Shown here piece by piece: positions 8,673 to 17,300 of a DNA stretch of 64,000 bases (positions are counted from its first letter, which is position 1; each line of letters opens with the position of its first letter). The DNA lies in assembly GCA_900540235.1 (NCBI GenBank), contig UQEY01000005.1, positions 28,810-92,809 of the forward strand, written 5' to 3'. Both the position numbers and the translations under genes were made by a program. The notes below the pieces were generated by a model that was not told where the DNA came from, ran no database searches, and saw only the letters and a list, made by a program, of their open reading frames with translations. The stretch is from an uncultured Eubacteriales bacterium. GTDB lineage: Bacteria; Bacillota; Clostridia; Oscillospirales; Acutalibacteraceae.

Positions 8673-10538
8673 ATGGAATATTTTGCAGGAACATATGATG
8701 TAATAGTTATCGGTGCGGGTCACGCAGGTATTGAAGCTTGCCTTGCGTCGGCAAGACTTGGCTGTAAAACTGCTGTATTTACAATTAATCTTGACTGGGT
8801 CGGAAATATGCCGTGCAACCCGTCAATCGGCGGCACTTCTAAGGGTCACCTTGTTAGGGAAATTGATGCGCTCGGCGGCGAAATGGGCAAAGCGGCTGAT
8901 AAATATACGCTTCAATCTCGTATGCTCAACCTCGGCAAAGGTCCTGCGGTTCACTCACTTCGTGCTCAAATTGACAGGCGTGAATATTCGCAGGGTATGA
9001 AACATACGCTTGAACTTCAGGATAATCTTGATATCAGGCAAGGCGAAATTGTTGACCTTTACAAAACCGACGACGGAATGTGGCAGGTTAAAACTAAGCT
9101 TGAAGCACTTTTTAATGCTAAAGCGGTAATTATTGCAACGGGTACTTTCCTTGGCGGTCGAGTTTATATCGGCGATGTTTCATACGAAAGCGGACCTGAC
9201 GGAATGTTCCCTGCTACAGAGCTTGCAAAAGCGCTTAAAAAACTTAATATTCCGCTTAGAAGATTTAAAACAGGCACTCCGTCGAGAGTTAACAGGCAGT
9301 CGATTGATTTTTCCAATCTTGAGGAGCAAGACGGCGATGAGGAAACTGTGCCGTTCAGTTTTGACACAGTAGAACCGCCGAAAAATAAAGTTTGCTGTCA
9401 TATTACATATTCTAATGAAAAAACTAAACAAATTATTCTTGATAATCTTGACAGAAGCCCGATGTATTCCGGCAAAATAGAGGGTAAAGGTCCAAGATAT
9501 TGCCCATCTTTTGAAGATAAAATAGTCAGGTTTAAAGATAAAGAAAGGCATCAGCTTTTTATTGAACCGTGCGGACTTGAAACAGAGGAAATGTATCTTC
9601 AAGGTTTATCTTCTTCCCTTCCGGAGGATGTTCAGCTTGCATTTATTCACACTATTGCGGGTCTTGAGCACGCTCAGGTTATGCGCAGTGCTTATGCGAT
9701 TGAGTATGACTGCGTTGACCCGACTGCACTGAATGCAACTCTTGAATTTAATTCGATTGACGGTCTTTACGGCGCAGGTCAGTTTAACGGTTCAAGCGGA
9801 TATGAGGAAGCGGCGGCTCAGGGTCTTGTTGCCGGAATTAATGCGGCGCTCAAAATCAAGGGTGAAGAATCGATGATTTTGGACCGTGGCGGCTCATATA
9901 TCGGAACTCTTATTGACGACCTTGTAACCAAAGGTTGCACCGACCCGTACAGAATGATGACAAGCAGGAGCGAATACCGTCTTGTGCTCAGGCAGGACAA
10001 CGCAGATGTGCGACTTACTCCTATAGGTTACAAAATCGGATTGATTTCGCAAGAAAGATATGATAGATTTATATTAAAGGAAGAACAGGTTAAGGCTGAG
10101 CGTGAAAGAATTGAAAACAAATCAATTCCGCTTACCGATACTTTGCAGCAGATTATGCAAAAATGCGGCACTTCTCCGCTTGAGCGTGGCTGTAAAATGA
10201 TTGAACTTCTCAAAAGACCTCAAATTACATATAAAGATTTAACCGAAGTTGATGACGACAGACCTAATTTGCCTAAAGCTGTGTTTGAGCAGGTAGAAAT
10301 CGCCGTCAAATATGAGGGATATATTAAAAGGCAGGAACAGCAGATTAAAGAAATGCGCAGAATTGAGTGCAAAAAAATTCCTGCAGATATAGATTATTCC
10401 TCTCTTAAAGGTTTGAGGCTTGAAGCGATTGAGAAGTTATCAAAGATTCGTCCTGAAAATCTTGGGCAGGCAAGCAGAATAAGCGGTGTAAACCCTGCTG
10501 ACATTGCCGCACTCAATATAATACTGGAGACATTATGA
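8673..10538 (+). CDS. mnmG: tRNA uridine-5-carboxymethylaminomethyl modification enzyme MnmG
   Basis: A 621-aa FAD-dependent partner of MnmE. The N-terminal dinucleotide-binding motif is VIVIGAGHAGIEA, and family signatures include GPAVHSLRAQIDR, the PSRVNR region and FNGSSGYEEAAAQG near residue 380. The helical C-terminal domain ends with NPADIAALNI. The start at 8673 has AAAGG upstream; a TTG at 8658 is possible but has no site. The stop overlaps the rsmG ATG (ATGA). Confidence 0.97.
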   Translation: MEYFAGTYDVIVIGAGHAGIEACLASARLGCKTAVFTINLDWVGNMPCNPSIGGTSKGHLVREIDALGGEMGKAADKYTLQSRMLNLGKGPAVHSLRAQIDRREYSQGMKHTLELQDNLDIRQGEIVDLYKTDDGMWQVKTKLEALFNAKAVIIATGTFLGGRVYIGDVSYESGPDGMFPATELAKALKKLNIPLRRFKTGTPSRVNRQSIDFSNLEEQDGDEETVPFSFDTVEPPKNKVCCHITYSNEKTKQIILDNLDRSPMYSGKIEGKGPRYCPSFEDKIVRFKDKERHQLFIEPCGLETEEMYLQGLSSSLPEDVQLAFIHTIAGLEHAQVMRSAYAIEYDCVDPTALNATLEFNSIDGLYGAGQFNGSSGYEEAAAQGLVAGINAALKIKGEESMILDRGGSYIGTLIDDLVTKGCTDPYRMMTSRSEYRLVLRQDNADVRLTPIGYKIGLISQERYDRFILKEEQVKAERERIENKSIPLTDTLQQIMQKCGTSPLERGCKMIELLKRPQITYKDLTEVDDDRPNLPKAVFEQVEIAVKYEGYIKRQEQQIKEMRRIECKKIPADIDYSSLKGLRLEAIEKLSKIRPENLGQASRISGVNPADIAALNIILETL

Positions 10539-11245
10539 TTAACTATGACCTTTTAAAGCGTGAAAGTGAAAAGATTGGCGTAAACCTTGGAGAATACGGT
10601 GCAGACAGATTTGATACATATGCCGAAAGGCTTGTTAGGTGGAACGAGCATACTAATCTTACCGCCATTACCGAGCCTGATGAAATTGTAATAAAGCATT
10701 TTATTGACAGTTTGTATGTTTGCAAGTTTGTAGATTTTGAAAAAGGACAAACACTCGCAGATGTAGGAACGGGTGCAGGCTTCCCCGGTTTGCCGATTTT
10801 GATTGCTAAGCCTAAACTTGAAGTTAACTTCATTGACAGTTCGGGTAAAAGGATTAATTTTATTAATGATGTTCTCAGCAAGATTGGTATTATTGCGCAA
10901 ACTACCCACGAAAGAGCGGAAGATGTCGGCAAAATGCCCGAATTTAGGGAAAAGTATGATTATGTTACTGCCAGAGCGGTCGCTCCGCTTAATATTCTTT
11001 GCGAATATTGCTTGCCGCTCGTTAAGGAAAAAGGATACTTTGTTTCACTGAAAGGTTCTAACGGCTTAGAGGAACTTGAAAGTGCAAAAAATGCAATAAG
11101 TGTGCTTGGCGGTGAACTTATAAAGGCTGAAAGCTACGAATTGCCTAACGGTGACGGCAGAACGATATTTGTTATTAAAAAGATATCGCAAACTCCGACA
11201 AAATACCCGAGGAAACCAAAAAAAATAGATACCTGTCCGCTCTAA
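10535..11245 (+). CDS. rsmG: 16S rRNA (guanine527-N7)-methyltransferase
   Basis: A 236-aa SAM-dependent methyltransferase. Motif I reads LADVGTGAGFPGLPI (about residues 69-83); VTARAVAPL is the family's second signature near residue 146. RsmG methylates G527 in the 530 loop of 16S rRNA. Its ATG lies within the mnmG stop overlap, so expression is coupled. The extra basic C-terminal tail (KYPRKPKKIDTCPL) is common in clostridial copies. The operon ends at the hairpin terminator at 11271. Confidence 0.95.
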   Translation: MINYDLLKRESEKIGVNLGEYGADRFDTYAERLVRWNEHTNLTAITEPDEIVIKHFIDSLYVCKFVDFEKGQTLADVGTGAGFPGLPILIAKPKLEVNFIDSSGKRINFINDVLSKIGIIAQTTHERAEDVGKMPEFREKYDYVTARAVAPLNILCEYCLPLVKEKGYFVSLKGSNGLEELESAKNAISVLGGELIKAESYELPNGDGRTIFVIKKISQTPTKYPRKPKKIDTCPL

Positions 11246-11270
11246 ATTAAAGTTAATATGTCGAAGCAAG

Positions 11271-11302
11271 AGGATTTCTCACGATGAGAAATCCTTTATT
11301 TT
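11271..11302 (+). terminator. Terminator after rsmG
   Basis: AGGATTTCTC (11271-11280) and GAGAAATCCT (11286-11295) form a perfect 10-bp stem with loop ACGAT, followed by TTATTTTTGTT. Confidence 0.85.
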
Positions 11303-11343
11303 TGTTCTAAACTGTGATATATTTATATCAAGGAGTGAGGGAT

Positions 11344-12141
11344 ATGGAACAAATCATACAGATACCTACAGAAAAATTGCTTCCGAACCCCTACCAACCG
11401 AGAAAGCAATTTAAAAGCGAGGAAATGTTATCCCTTGCAGACTCAATTAAAGAAAACGGAATACTTCAACCGCTTCTTTGCAGGCAGATTAATCATAGCG
11501 ATTATTATGAACTTATTGCAGGCGAACGAAGGCTCAGGGGTGCAATACTTGCAAATCTTCAAACTGTTCCGTGCATTGTAGTTGAATGTGAGTATGAGGA
11601 TAGCGCAGTTTTCTCTATTCTTGAAAATATACAGCGTTCAGACCTCAACTTTTTTGAAGAAGCGCTTGCTATTTCGCATTTGATGAATACTTTTGGCCTT
11701 ACGCAGCAACAAATAAGCAAAAAGCTCGGCAAAAGCCAGTCTGCCCTCTCTAACAAGCTTCGCTTGCTCAGATTACCTGCAGATGTAAGGTATTTTATTG
11801 AAAAAGAAGGCTTAACCGAACGCCACGCAAGAGCGCTTCTTGCGCTTGACAATGAAAAAGATTTGTGGACAACTTTAAAAGTTATTACCGACAGACACTT
11901 GAATGTTGAGCAAACGGAAGCTTATATTGCTTCTATAACCAACAAAGAAATAAAACACAAGAAAACAGTCATAAAAGTATTTAAAGATATTCGCATTTTT
12001 GTTAACACAGTTAATAAAGCGATTGAAACGATGAAGCAAAGTGGCATAAATGCTGAATCGGACAAGACTGAAACTGACGAATATATTGAATTTAGGGTTA
12101 GAATTCCCAAAGATGCCAATATGCAGAACAAAACTGCGTAA
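11344..12141 (+). CDS. noc: Noc-like ParB-family DNA-binding protein
   Basis: A 265-aa ParB paralogue. The N-terminal CTPase/ParB-N domain (residues 1-95) has the GERRLRGA motif and ENIQRSDLN. The central helix-turn-helix (about 118-140) reads QISKKLGKSQSALSNKLRLL. The C-terminal dimer region is more divergent than in the second copy at 13217. The position, upstream of parA and downstream of rsmG, is that of noc in Bacillus and many clostridia. Whether it acts as a nucleoid-occlusion factor or a second ParB cannot be told here. It starts after AAGGAGTGAGGG and is closed by a terminator at 12202. Confidence 0.85.
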   Translation: MEQIIQIPTEKLLPNPYQPRKQFKSEEMLSLADSIKENGILQPLLCRQINHSDYYELIAGERRLRGAILANLQTVPCIVVECEYEDSAVFSILENIQRSDLNFFEEALAISHLMNTFGLTQQQISKKLGKSQSALSNKLRLLRLPADVRYFIEKEGLTERHARALLALDNEKDLWTTLKVITDRHLNVEQTEAYIASITNKEIKHKKTVIKVFKDIRIFVNTVNKAIETMKQSGINAESDKTETDEYIEFRVRIPKDANMQNKTA

Positions 12142-12201
12142 TTTACTTCGCTTAAAACGGACCACATCCGTTTTAACATATTCTCCTCTTTTCATCACAC
12201 G

Positions 12202-12236
12202 GAAAAAGCGAGCCGAAAGGTTCGCTTTTTCTGTTT
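12202..12236 (+). terminator. Terminator after the noc-like gene
   Basis: GAAAAAGCGAGCC (12202-12214) pairs with GGTTCGCTTTTTC (12219-12231) around a GAAA loop, followed by a T-rich stretch. Confidence 0.85.
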
Positions 12237-12242
12237 TATAAA

Positions 12243-12258
12243 TGTTTCATATGAAACA
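12243..12258. promoter_or_regulatory. parS-like palindrome 1
   Basis: TGTTTCATATGAAACA is a perfect 16-bp palindrome. It matches the parS consensus TGTTTCACGTGAAACA except for the two central-most bases on the top strand (CATATG instead of CACGTG). Confidence 0.75.
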
Positions 12259-12285
12259 TTTATAACTTTTGCTTAATAAGTATAT

Positions 12286-12301
12286 TGTTTCACATGAAAC
12301 A
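12286..12301. promoter_or_regulatory. parS-like palindrome 2
   Basis: TGTTTCACATGAAACA differs from consensus parS at one base only. It is 43 bp after the first site (start to start). Confidence 0.8.
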
Positions 12302-12356
12302 TCTATATATAGTACATTTTCAAATGTCAAGTACTAAAGTCAAAAAATAATTAAAA

Positions 12357-12372
12357 TGTTTCATATGAAACA
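12357..12372. promoter_or_regulatory. parS-like palindrome 3
   Basis: TGTTTCATATGAAACA, identical to site 1, ends 2 bp before the -35 hexamer of the parA promoter. ParB bound here would probably affect parAB transcription. Confidence 0.75.
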
Positions 12373-12374
12373 TC

Positions 12375-12403
12375 TTGCTATAGCTCACCTATTGTAGTAT
12401 AAT
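12375..12403 (+). promoter_or_regulatory. Promoter of the parA-parB-serS unit
   Basis: TTGCTA (12375-12380), 17 bp, TATAAT (12398-12403). It abuts the third parS-like site and lies 20 bp before the parA ATG, so the leader is very short. Confidence 0.7.
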
Positions 12404-12422
12404 TTCTTTCGGAGGTGAATGT

Positions 12423-13184
12423 ATGAGCAAAACCGTATCAATATTTAACCAAAAAGGCGGCGTAGGTAAAACTACTACTTGCGTTAACTTTGCAGCCGCA
12501 CTTGGTTTAAAAGGCAAAAAAACCTTGCTTGTTGACCTTGACCCGCAGGGCAACACTACAAGCGGCGTAGGAATAGACAAAACAGAGATAGAAAAGTCAA
12601 CTTATGACATACTTATAAATGATGAACCGGCAAAAGACATTGTAATTCAAACTCAATTTAAAAATTTATCGTTATTGCCGGCAAATATGAACCTTGCAGG
12701 CGCAGAACTTGAACTTGCCGAGGAAGAAAACAGATTTAAAGCGTTAAAAAAGGCTCTCGCACCCATTGTAATGGACTATGATTTCATTATTATCGACTGT
12801 CCGCCGAGTTTGGGACTTCTCAGCCTTAATGCATTGACGGCTTCAGATACTTTAATTGTTCCTTTGCAGTGCGAATATTATGCATTAGAGGGTTTGAGCC
12901 AACTTTTGGGCACTGTAAGAACTGTAAAACAGCATTATAACGAGCATTTAGAGCTTGAAGGTGTGCTTTACACAATGTATGACACGAGATTGAAGCTTAA
13001 TTCTCAAGTAATTGACGAAGTAAATCAGTATTTTCCAAATAAAGCGTATAAAACAACAATTCCACGAAGTGTAAAGCTTGCAGAAGCACCGAGTTTCGGA
13101 AAACCTATATTTTATTACGAAAAATACTCAAAACCCGCTTTTGCGTACAAGAAATTTGCTGATGAATTCTTAAAAAAACAATAA
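12423..13184 (+). CDS. parA: ParA/Soj chromosome-partitioning ATPase
   Basis: A 253-aa deviant-Walker ATPase. The N-terminal KGGVGKTTTCVNFAAALG loop contains the signature lysine of ParA proteins, the A' motif is LLVDLDPQGN, and DFIIIDCPPSLGLLSLNAL carries the Walker B aspartate. It works with ParB and parS in origin segregation and, in sporulating species, affects DnaA and chromosome capture. The ATG follows GGAGGTGAAT. It is first in a unit with parB (32 bp later) and serS. Confidence 0.95.
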   Translation: MSKTVSIFNQKGGVGKTTTCVNFAAALGLKGKKTLLVDLDPQGNTTSGVGIDKTEIEKSTYDILINDEPAKDIVIQTQFKNLSLLPANMNLAGAELELAEEENRFKALKKALAPIVMDYDFIIIDCPPSLGLLSLNALTASDTLIVPLQCEYYALEGLSQLLGTVRTVKQHYNEHLELEGVLYTMYDTRLKLNSQVIDEVNQYFPNKAYKTTIPRSVKLAEAPSFGKPIFYYEKYSKPAFAYKKFADEFLKKQ

Positions 13185-13216
13185 ATTAGTATACTATTAT
13201 ATATAGGAGGAGTAAG

Positions 13217-14068
13217 ATGGCTAAAAAGCAGTCAGGACTTGGCAAAGGTTTGGGCGCTCTTATGCTTGAAAATTCAGTTGATGAAATGGTAGCGACTAAT
13301 TCGCTCCCTCTCAGCGAAATTGTACCAAACAAAGAGCAGCCGAGAAAAACATTTGACGAGGGCGCACTTGAAGAACTTGCCGACAGTATTAAACAGCATG
13401 GCGTTCTTCAACCGCTTCTTGTAAGACCTCTCCCGTCAGGCGGATACCAGCTTGTTGCCGGCGAAAGAAGATGGAGAGCGTCAAGAATCGCCGGACTAAA
13501 AGAAGTTCCTGTTGTGGTTAAAGAATTAAGCGATGTTGAAACAATGGAAATCGCTATAATCGAAAACTTACAGCGTGAGGACCTTAACCCTATTGAAGAA
13601 GCAGAAGGTTTGCAGGCACTTATCGACCGTTGCGGTTTCACACAAGAAGAAGTTGCCACATCAGTCGGCAAATCACGACCTGCAATAGCAAACGCTCTGC
13701 GACTTTTAAAATTGCCGAGCGAAGTTCGTGAAATGACTAAAAACGGTGAAATCAGTGCAGGTCACGCAAGAGCGCTTCTTGCATTTGATAATGAAGCTAT
13801 GATATATGAAGTAGCACAAAATATAGTTAAAAATAACTTGACAGTACGAGATGTAGAGCGTTTAGCTAAAACAAGTGAGGCGCAAACAAGTACAACACGC
13901 AGAAAAAGCAAAAAAAGAGATTCTTTTTATGACGAAGTTGAACTTTCGCTCACTGAAATTCTCGGCAGACGAGTTAAAGTATATAACGGCAGGGATAAGG
14001 GCACACTTGAAATTGAGTTCTATTCAGCCGAAGATTTAAAAAACATTGCAAACAAATTAGGAGAATAA
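13217..14068 (+). CDS. parB: ParB/Spo0J chromosome-partitioning protein
   Basis: A 283-aa ParB. The N-terminal GKGLGAL motif precedes the CTP-binding ParB-N domain with GERRWRAS (about residues 78-85) and ENLQREDLNPIEEA. The helix-turn-helix follows (EVATSVGKSRPAIANALRLL, about 149-168), and a C-terminal dimerisation domain ends the protein after a basic linker rich in RKSKKR. It is expected to load on the parS-like sites at 12243-12372. It starts after GGAGGAG and ends 3 bp before serS. Confidence 0.95.
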   Translation: MAKKQSGLGKGLGALMLENSVDEMVATNSLPLSEIVPNKEQPRKTFDEGALEELADSIKQHGVLQPLLVRPLPSGGYQLVAGERRWRASRIAGLKEVPVVVKELSDVETMEIAIIENLQREDLNPIEEAEGLQALIDRCGFTQEEVATSVGKSRPAIANALRLLKLPSEVREMTKNGEISAGHARALLAFDNEAMIYEVAQNIVKNNLTVRDVERLAKTSEAQTSTTRRKSKKRDSFYDEVELSLTEILGRRVKVYNGRDKGTLEIEFYSAEDLKNIANKLGE

Positions 14069-14071
14069 AAA

Positions 14072-15358
14072 ATGATTGATATTAAATTTTTAAGAGAAAA
14101 CCCTGATGTGGTTAAGGAAAACATAAAAAAGAAGTTTCAGGATAAAAAATTACCTCTTGTTGACGAAGTAGTAGAACTTGACGAGGAGCGCAGGGCTTCT
14201 ATGGCAAAAGCTGACGAACTCAGAGCAAACAGAAACAAACTTTCTAAGGAAATCGGCGCACTTATGGCTCAAGGCAAAAAAGACGAAGCTATGGCAATTC
14301 GTGAAAAAGTTACCGCTCAGGCAAAGGAACTTGAAGAACTTGCCGCAAAAGAAAAGGAACTTAACGAAAAAGTTACTTCAATTATGATGTCTATCCCTAA
14401 TATTATCGAGGACAGCGTGCCAATCGGTAAGGATGACAGCGAAAATGTTGAAGTTGAACGCTTCGGCGAACCGGTTGTTCCTGATTATGAAATTCCATAC
14501 CATACCGATATTATGGAAAGTTTCGACGGCATCGACCTTGAAGCTGCAGGCAGAGTTGCCGGTAACGGTTTCTACTATCTTATGGGTGATATTGCCCGTC
14601 TTCACTCTGCAGTAATCAGCTACGCAAGAGATTTTATGATAGACCGTGGCTTTACTTATGTTGTTCCTCCGTTTATGATTAGGTCAAATGTCGTAACAGG
14701 CGTTATGAGTTTTGAAGAAATGGACGCAATGATGTATAAAATCGAGGGCGAGGACCTTTATCTTATCGGTACTTCCGAGCATTCAATGATTGGTAAGTTT
14801 ATCGACACAATCACTCCTGAAGAAAAATTACCGCTTACGCTTACTTCATATTCACCTTGTTTCCGTAAGGAAAAAGGCGCTCACGGCATTGAAGAAAGAG
14901 GCGTTTACCGTATCCATCAATTTGAAAAGCAAGAAATGGTTGTTGTTTGTAAGCCGGAAGAATCAAAAATGTGGTTTGACAAGCTTTGGCAGAACACTGT
15001 TGACCTTTTCAGAAGCCTTGATATTCCTGTTCGTACTCTTGAATGTTGCTCGGGTGACCTTGCTGACCTCAAAGTTAAGAGCGTCGATGTTGAAGCTTGG
15101 TCACCAAGACAGAAGAAATATTTTGAAGTAGGTTCCTGCTCAAATCTTACCGACGCGCAGGCTCGCAGACTTAAAATCAGAGTTAAGGGTGAAAACGGAA
15201 ACTACCTTGCTCATACTCTTAATAATACTGTTGTTGCTCCGCCGAGAATGTTAATCGCATTTCTTGAAAATAATCTTCAAGCCGACGGTTCGGTTCTCAT
15301 TCCTGAAGCACTTCGTATGTATATGGGCGGCAAGGACAGAATTGTTCCTAAAAAGTAA
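14072..15358 (+). CDS. serS: Seryl-tRNA synthetase
   Basis: A 428-aa class II synthetase. The N-terminal long coiled-coil arm (about residues 30-105, rich in Glu/Lys) reads the tRNA-Ser extra arm. Class II motif 2 reads PCFRKEKGAHG, and motif 3 NNTVVAPPRMLIAFLENN. The length is normal. It sits immediately after parB, as in several clostridia, and its stop overlaps the start of the next gene (TAATG). Confidence 0.96.
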   Translation: MIDIKFLRENPDVVKENIKKKFQDKKLPLVDEVVELDEERRASMAKADELRANRNKLSKEIGALMAQGKKDEAMAIREKVTAQAKELEELAAKEKELNEKVTSIMMSIPNIIEDSVPIGKDDSENVEVERFGEPVVPDYEIPYHTDIMESFDGIDLEAAGRVAGNGFYYLMGDIARLHSAVISYARDFMIDRGFTYVVPPFMIRSNVVTGVMSFEEMDAMMYKIEGEDLYLIGTSEHSMIGKFIDTITPEEKLPLTLTSYSPCFRKEKGAHGIEERGVYRIHQFEKQEMVVVCKPEESKMWFDKLWQNTVDLFRSLDIPVRTLECCSGDLADLKVKSVDVEAWSPRQKKYFEVGSCSNLTDAQARRLKIRVKGENGNYLAHTLNNTVVAPPRMLIAFLENNLQADGSVLIPEALRMYMGGKDRIVPKK

Positions 15359-16071
15359 TGCAAATAATTTTATTTTTTATTGCGGCAGTAATACTTTTGC
15401 TGTTTTTACTGCCGATTTTTTCAGGTGTGCATAACCTTGCAACTTTTTTCGGTACATTTTTCGGTTTGTGCTTTTTGGCTGAGGGAATTGTTTATGATAA
15501 ACTCAGTTTTAATGCAAAAAAATACACCGTATTTTTGCTGTTTATTATAAGCTTAGCGCTTATTATAGGCTCAATTTATGTAATGAACCGTGGCAAAGAT
15601 ACGGCGAAAAATCAAAAGGTGCTTATTGTACTCGGCTGCCGGGTAAAGGGCGATGTTGCGAGTGTTGCGCTTGAAAAAAGGGCAGAGAGTGCGTATTTTT
15701 ATCTGTTAAAAAACCCGAAGTCACTCGCAATTTTAAGCGGCGGCCAGGGAAAAGATGAAAATATGACGGAAGCGCAATGCCTTAAAAATCTGCTTGTCGG
15801 CAGGGGAATTTCGCAGGAAAGACTGTTTCTTGAAGAAATGTCAACTTCGACAAGGCAAAACATTGCGTATTCAAAAAAGATAATCGAGCAAAACGGATTT
15901 TCGAGCGATGTTGCAATCGCAACAAGCGAATACCACCAGCTAAGAGCAAAAATGATTTGCAAAAATTACGGTTTAAACGCATTCGCTGTTTCGTCAAAAA
16001 CAAAACCGATTTTGCTTCCGACTTTCCTTTTGCGAGAGCTTATGGCACTTGTAAATGAAAAATTAAAATGA
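15358..16071 (+). CDS. YdcF/SanA-family (DUF218) membrane protein
   Basis: A 237-aa protein with two or three N-terminal membrane segments (residues 1-30, 30-48 and 58-78), then a DUF218 domain: VLIVLGCRVKGD, the GGQGKDENMTEAQ loop, EEMSTSTRQNIAYSKKII and ATSEYHQLRA. The family includes SanA and YdcF, linked to envelope integrity and SAM binding, but the reaction is unsettled. It is the last gene of the parA-parB-serS unit by TAATG overlap and is closed by a bidirectional terminator. Confidence 0.85.
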   Translation: MQIILFFIAAVILLLFLLPIFSGVHNLATFFGTFFGLCFLAEGIVYDKLSFNAKKYTVFLLFIISLALIIGSIYVMNRGKDTAKNQKVLIVLGCRVKGDVASVALEKRAESAYFYLLKNPKSLAILSGGQGKDENMTEAQCLKNLLVGRGISQERLFLEEMSTSTRQNIAYSKKIIEQNGFSSDVAIATSEYHQLRAKMICKNYGLNAFAVSSKTKPILLPTFLLRELMALVNEKLK

Positions 16072-16072
16072 T

Positions 16073-16107
16073 AAAAGCGTTGGAGAAATAAAACTCCAAC
16101 GCTTTTT
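16073..16107. terminator. Bidirectional terminator
   Basis: AAAAGCGTTGGAG (16073-16085) pairs with CTCCAACGCTTTT (16094-16106); A-rich on the left and T-rich on the right, between two convergent genes. Confidence 0.9.
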
Positions 16108-16149
16108 GTTTTGTATAAATTGTGTCGTTATATGTAGTATATATAATAG

Positions 16150-17280
16150 TTATCTTAGTTCATAATACATATCCCTGATATTATCTTCTGTAAGTGTAAT
16201 CGGGTTGCGGGTCATGAGCATCGACATACTCTTTTTTGTGAGTTCTTCAATTTGGTCATCTGTTTCGCAACCTATTTCTTTAAGCGTGCATCTCATACCC
16301 ATACGCTTTTTCATTGCAGTTATTTCATCTGCCATATCGTTTGGCGTTTCAAAACCGCAGTCCTTTGCAAGTGCAGTTATTCTGCCGTCGGCGTCTGCAT
16401 ATTTTGCATTGAATTTAAGAAAATAATCAAGAGTAAATGCACACGCTTCGCCGTGAGGAACACCGTAAATATTTGTAAGCGGGAACGAGCAAGCGTGAGA
16501 ACCTGTAGTTCTCGGGTGGCTGAAAGCAACGCCGGCAACGATTGAAGCCTCTGCCATTTTTTCACGAGCTTCCAAATCGTCAAGGTTGTTGTAAGCTTTT
16601 TCAAGCCAAGCAAAAACAAGCCTTGCCGCATAAATCGAACAAGCCGAGCAAACGGGTTGATGAATGGTTGCCCAGTAACTCTCAACTGCGTGAGCGAGAA
16701 CATCAAGACCGGTTGAAGCGGTAACTTGCGGAGGAACGGTGAGCGTAAGCTCAGGGTCGATAATCGCAATTTTCGGATACATTGCCGGGTCGTTCATCGG
16801 GTTTTTAAGATTTTTTTCTACATCAGTCAAAACAGAAATATTTGTAACTTCGCTTGCAGTACCAGATGTTGTTGTGACTGCAATCATAGGAATTGCCTCG
16901 TCAAAATTTATCGCTTTGCCTTCGCTGTGGTACGACCTGATTTTGTCGTCGCCCTTTGCAATCGCACATGCCGCTTTGCAACAGTCCATCGGTGAACCGC
17001 CGCCGAGCGCAATCGCAAAATCTGCGTCAATTTCACGCATAAGTTTTACACATTCGTCAACATTATCGGTAGTTGGGTTAGGGCGAATGTCACTGAAAAT
17101 CTTTTTGATTTTGCCTCCGCTTAAATTTACGAATTCGTCGGCAACACCGTTTTTAGTGAAACTTTTGCCGCAAACGAGCACACCGTTTTTGCCTCTGATT
17201 TCGTCAATATATTTTTCGATTTCTTTTCTTTTTTTGTTGCCGAAAATAAGTTTAACCGGCAAGTTGAATTCCCATTGCAT
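16150..17280 (-). CDS. Iron-containing alcohol dehydrogenase
   Basis: A 376-aa group III (Fe-type) dehydrogenase, typically NAD(P)H-dependent on short-chain alcohols and aldehydes. The nucleotide-binding GGGSPMDCCKA appears near residue 94. The metal ligands lie in GLDVLAHAVESY (Asp and His) and VPHGEACAF (His), with a further His in FSHPRTTGSHA. Butanol dehydrogenase-like proteins are the closest remembered type, but substrate is not predictable. A RayT-type transposase gene ends just upstream. Confidence 0.9.
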   Translation of the reverse strand: MQWEFNLPVKLIFGNKKRKEIEKYIDEIRGKNGVLVCGKSFTKNGVADEFVNLSGGKIKKIFSDIRPNPTTDNVDECVKLMREIDADFAIALGGGSPMDCCKAACAIAKGDDKIRSYHSEGKAINFDEAIPMIAVTTTSGTASEVTNISVLTDVEKNLKNPMNDPAMYPKIAIIDPELTLTVPPQVTASTGLDVLAHAVESYWATIHQPVCSACSIYAARLVFAWLEKAYNNLDDLEAREKMAEASIVAGVAFSHPRTTGSHACSFPLTNIYGVPHGEACAFTLDYFLKFNAKYADADGRITALAKDCGFETPNDMADEITAMKKRMGMRCTLKEIGCETDDQIEELTKKSMSMLMTRNPITLTEDNIRDMYYELR

Positions 17281-17300
17281 AAATTTTACACCTTTCGTTT

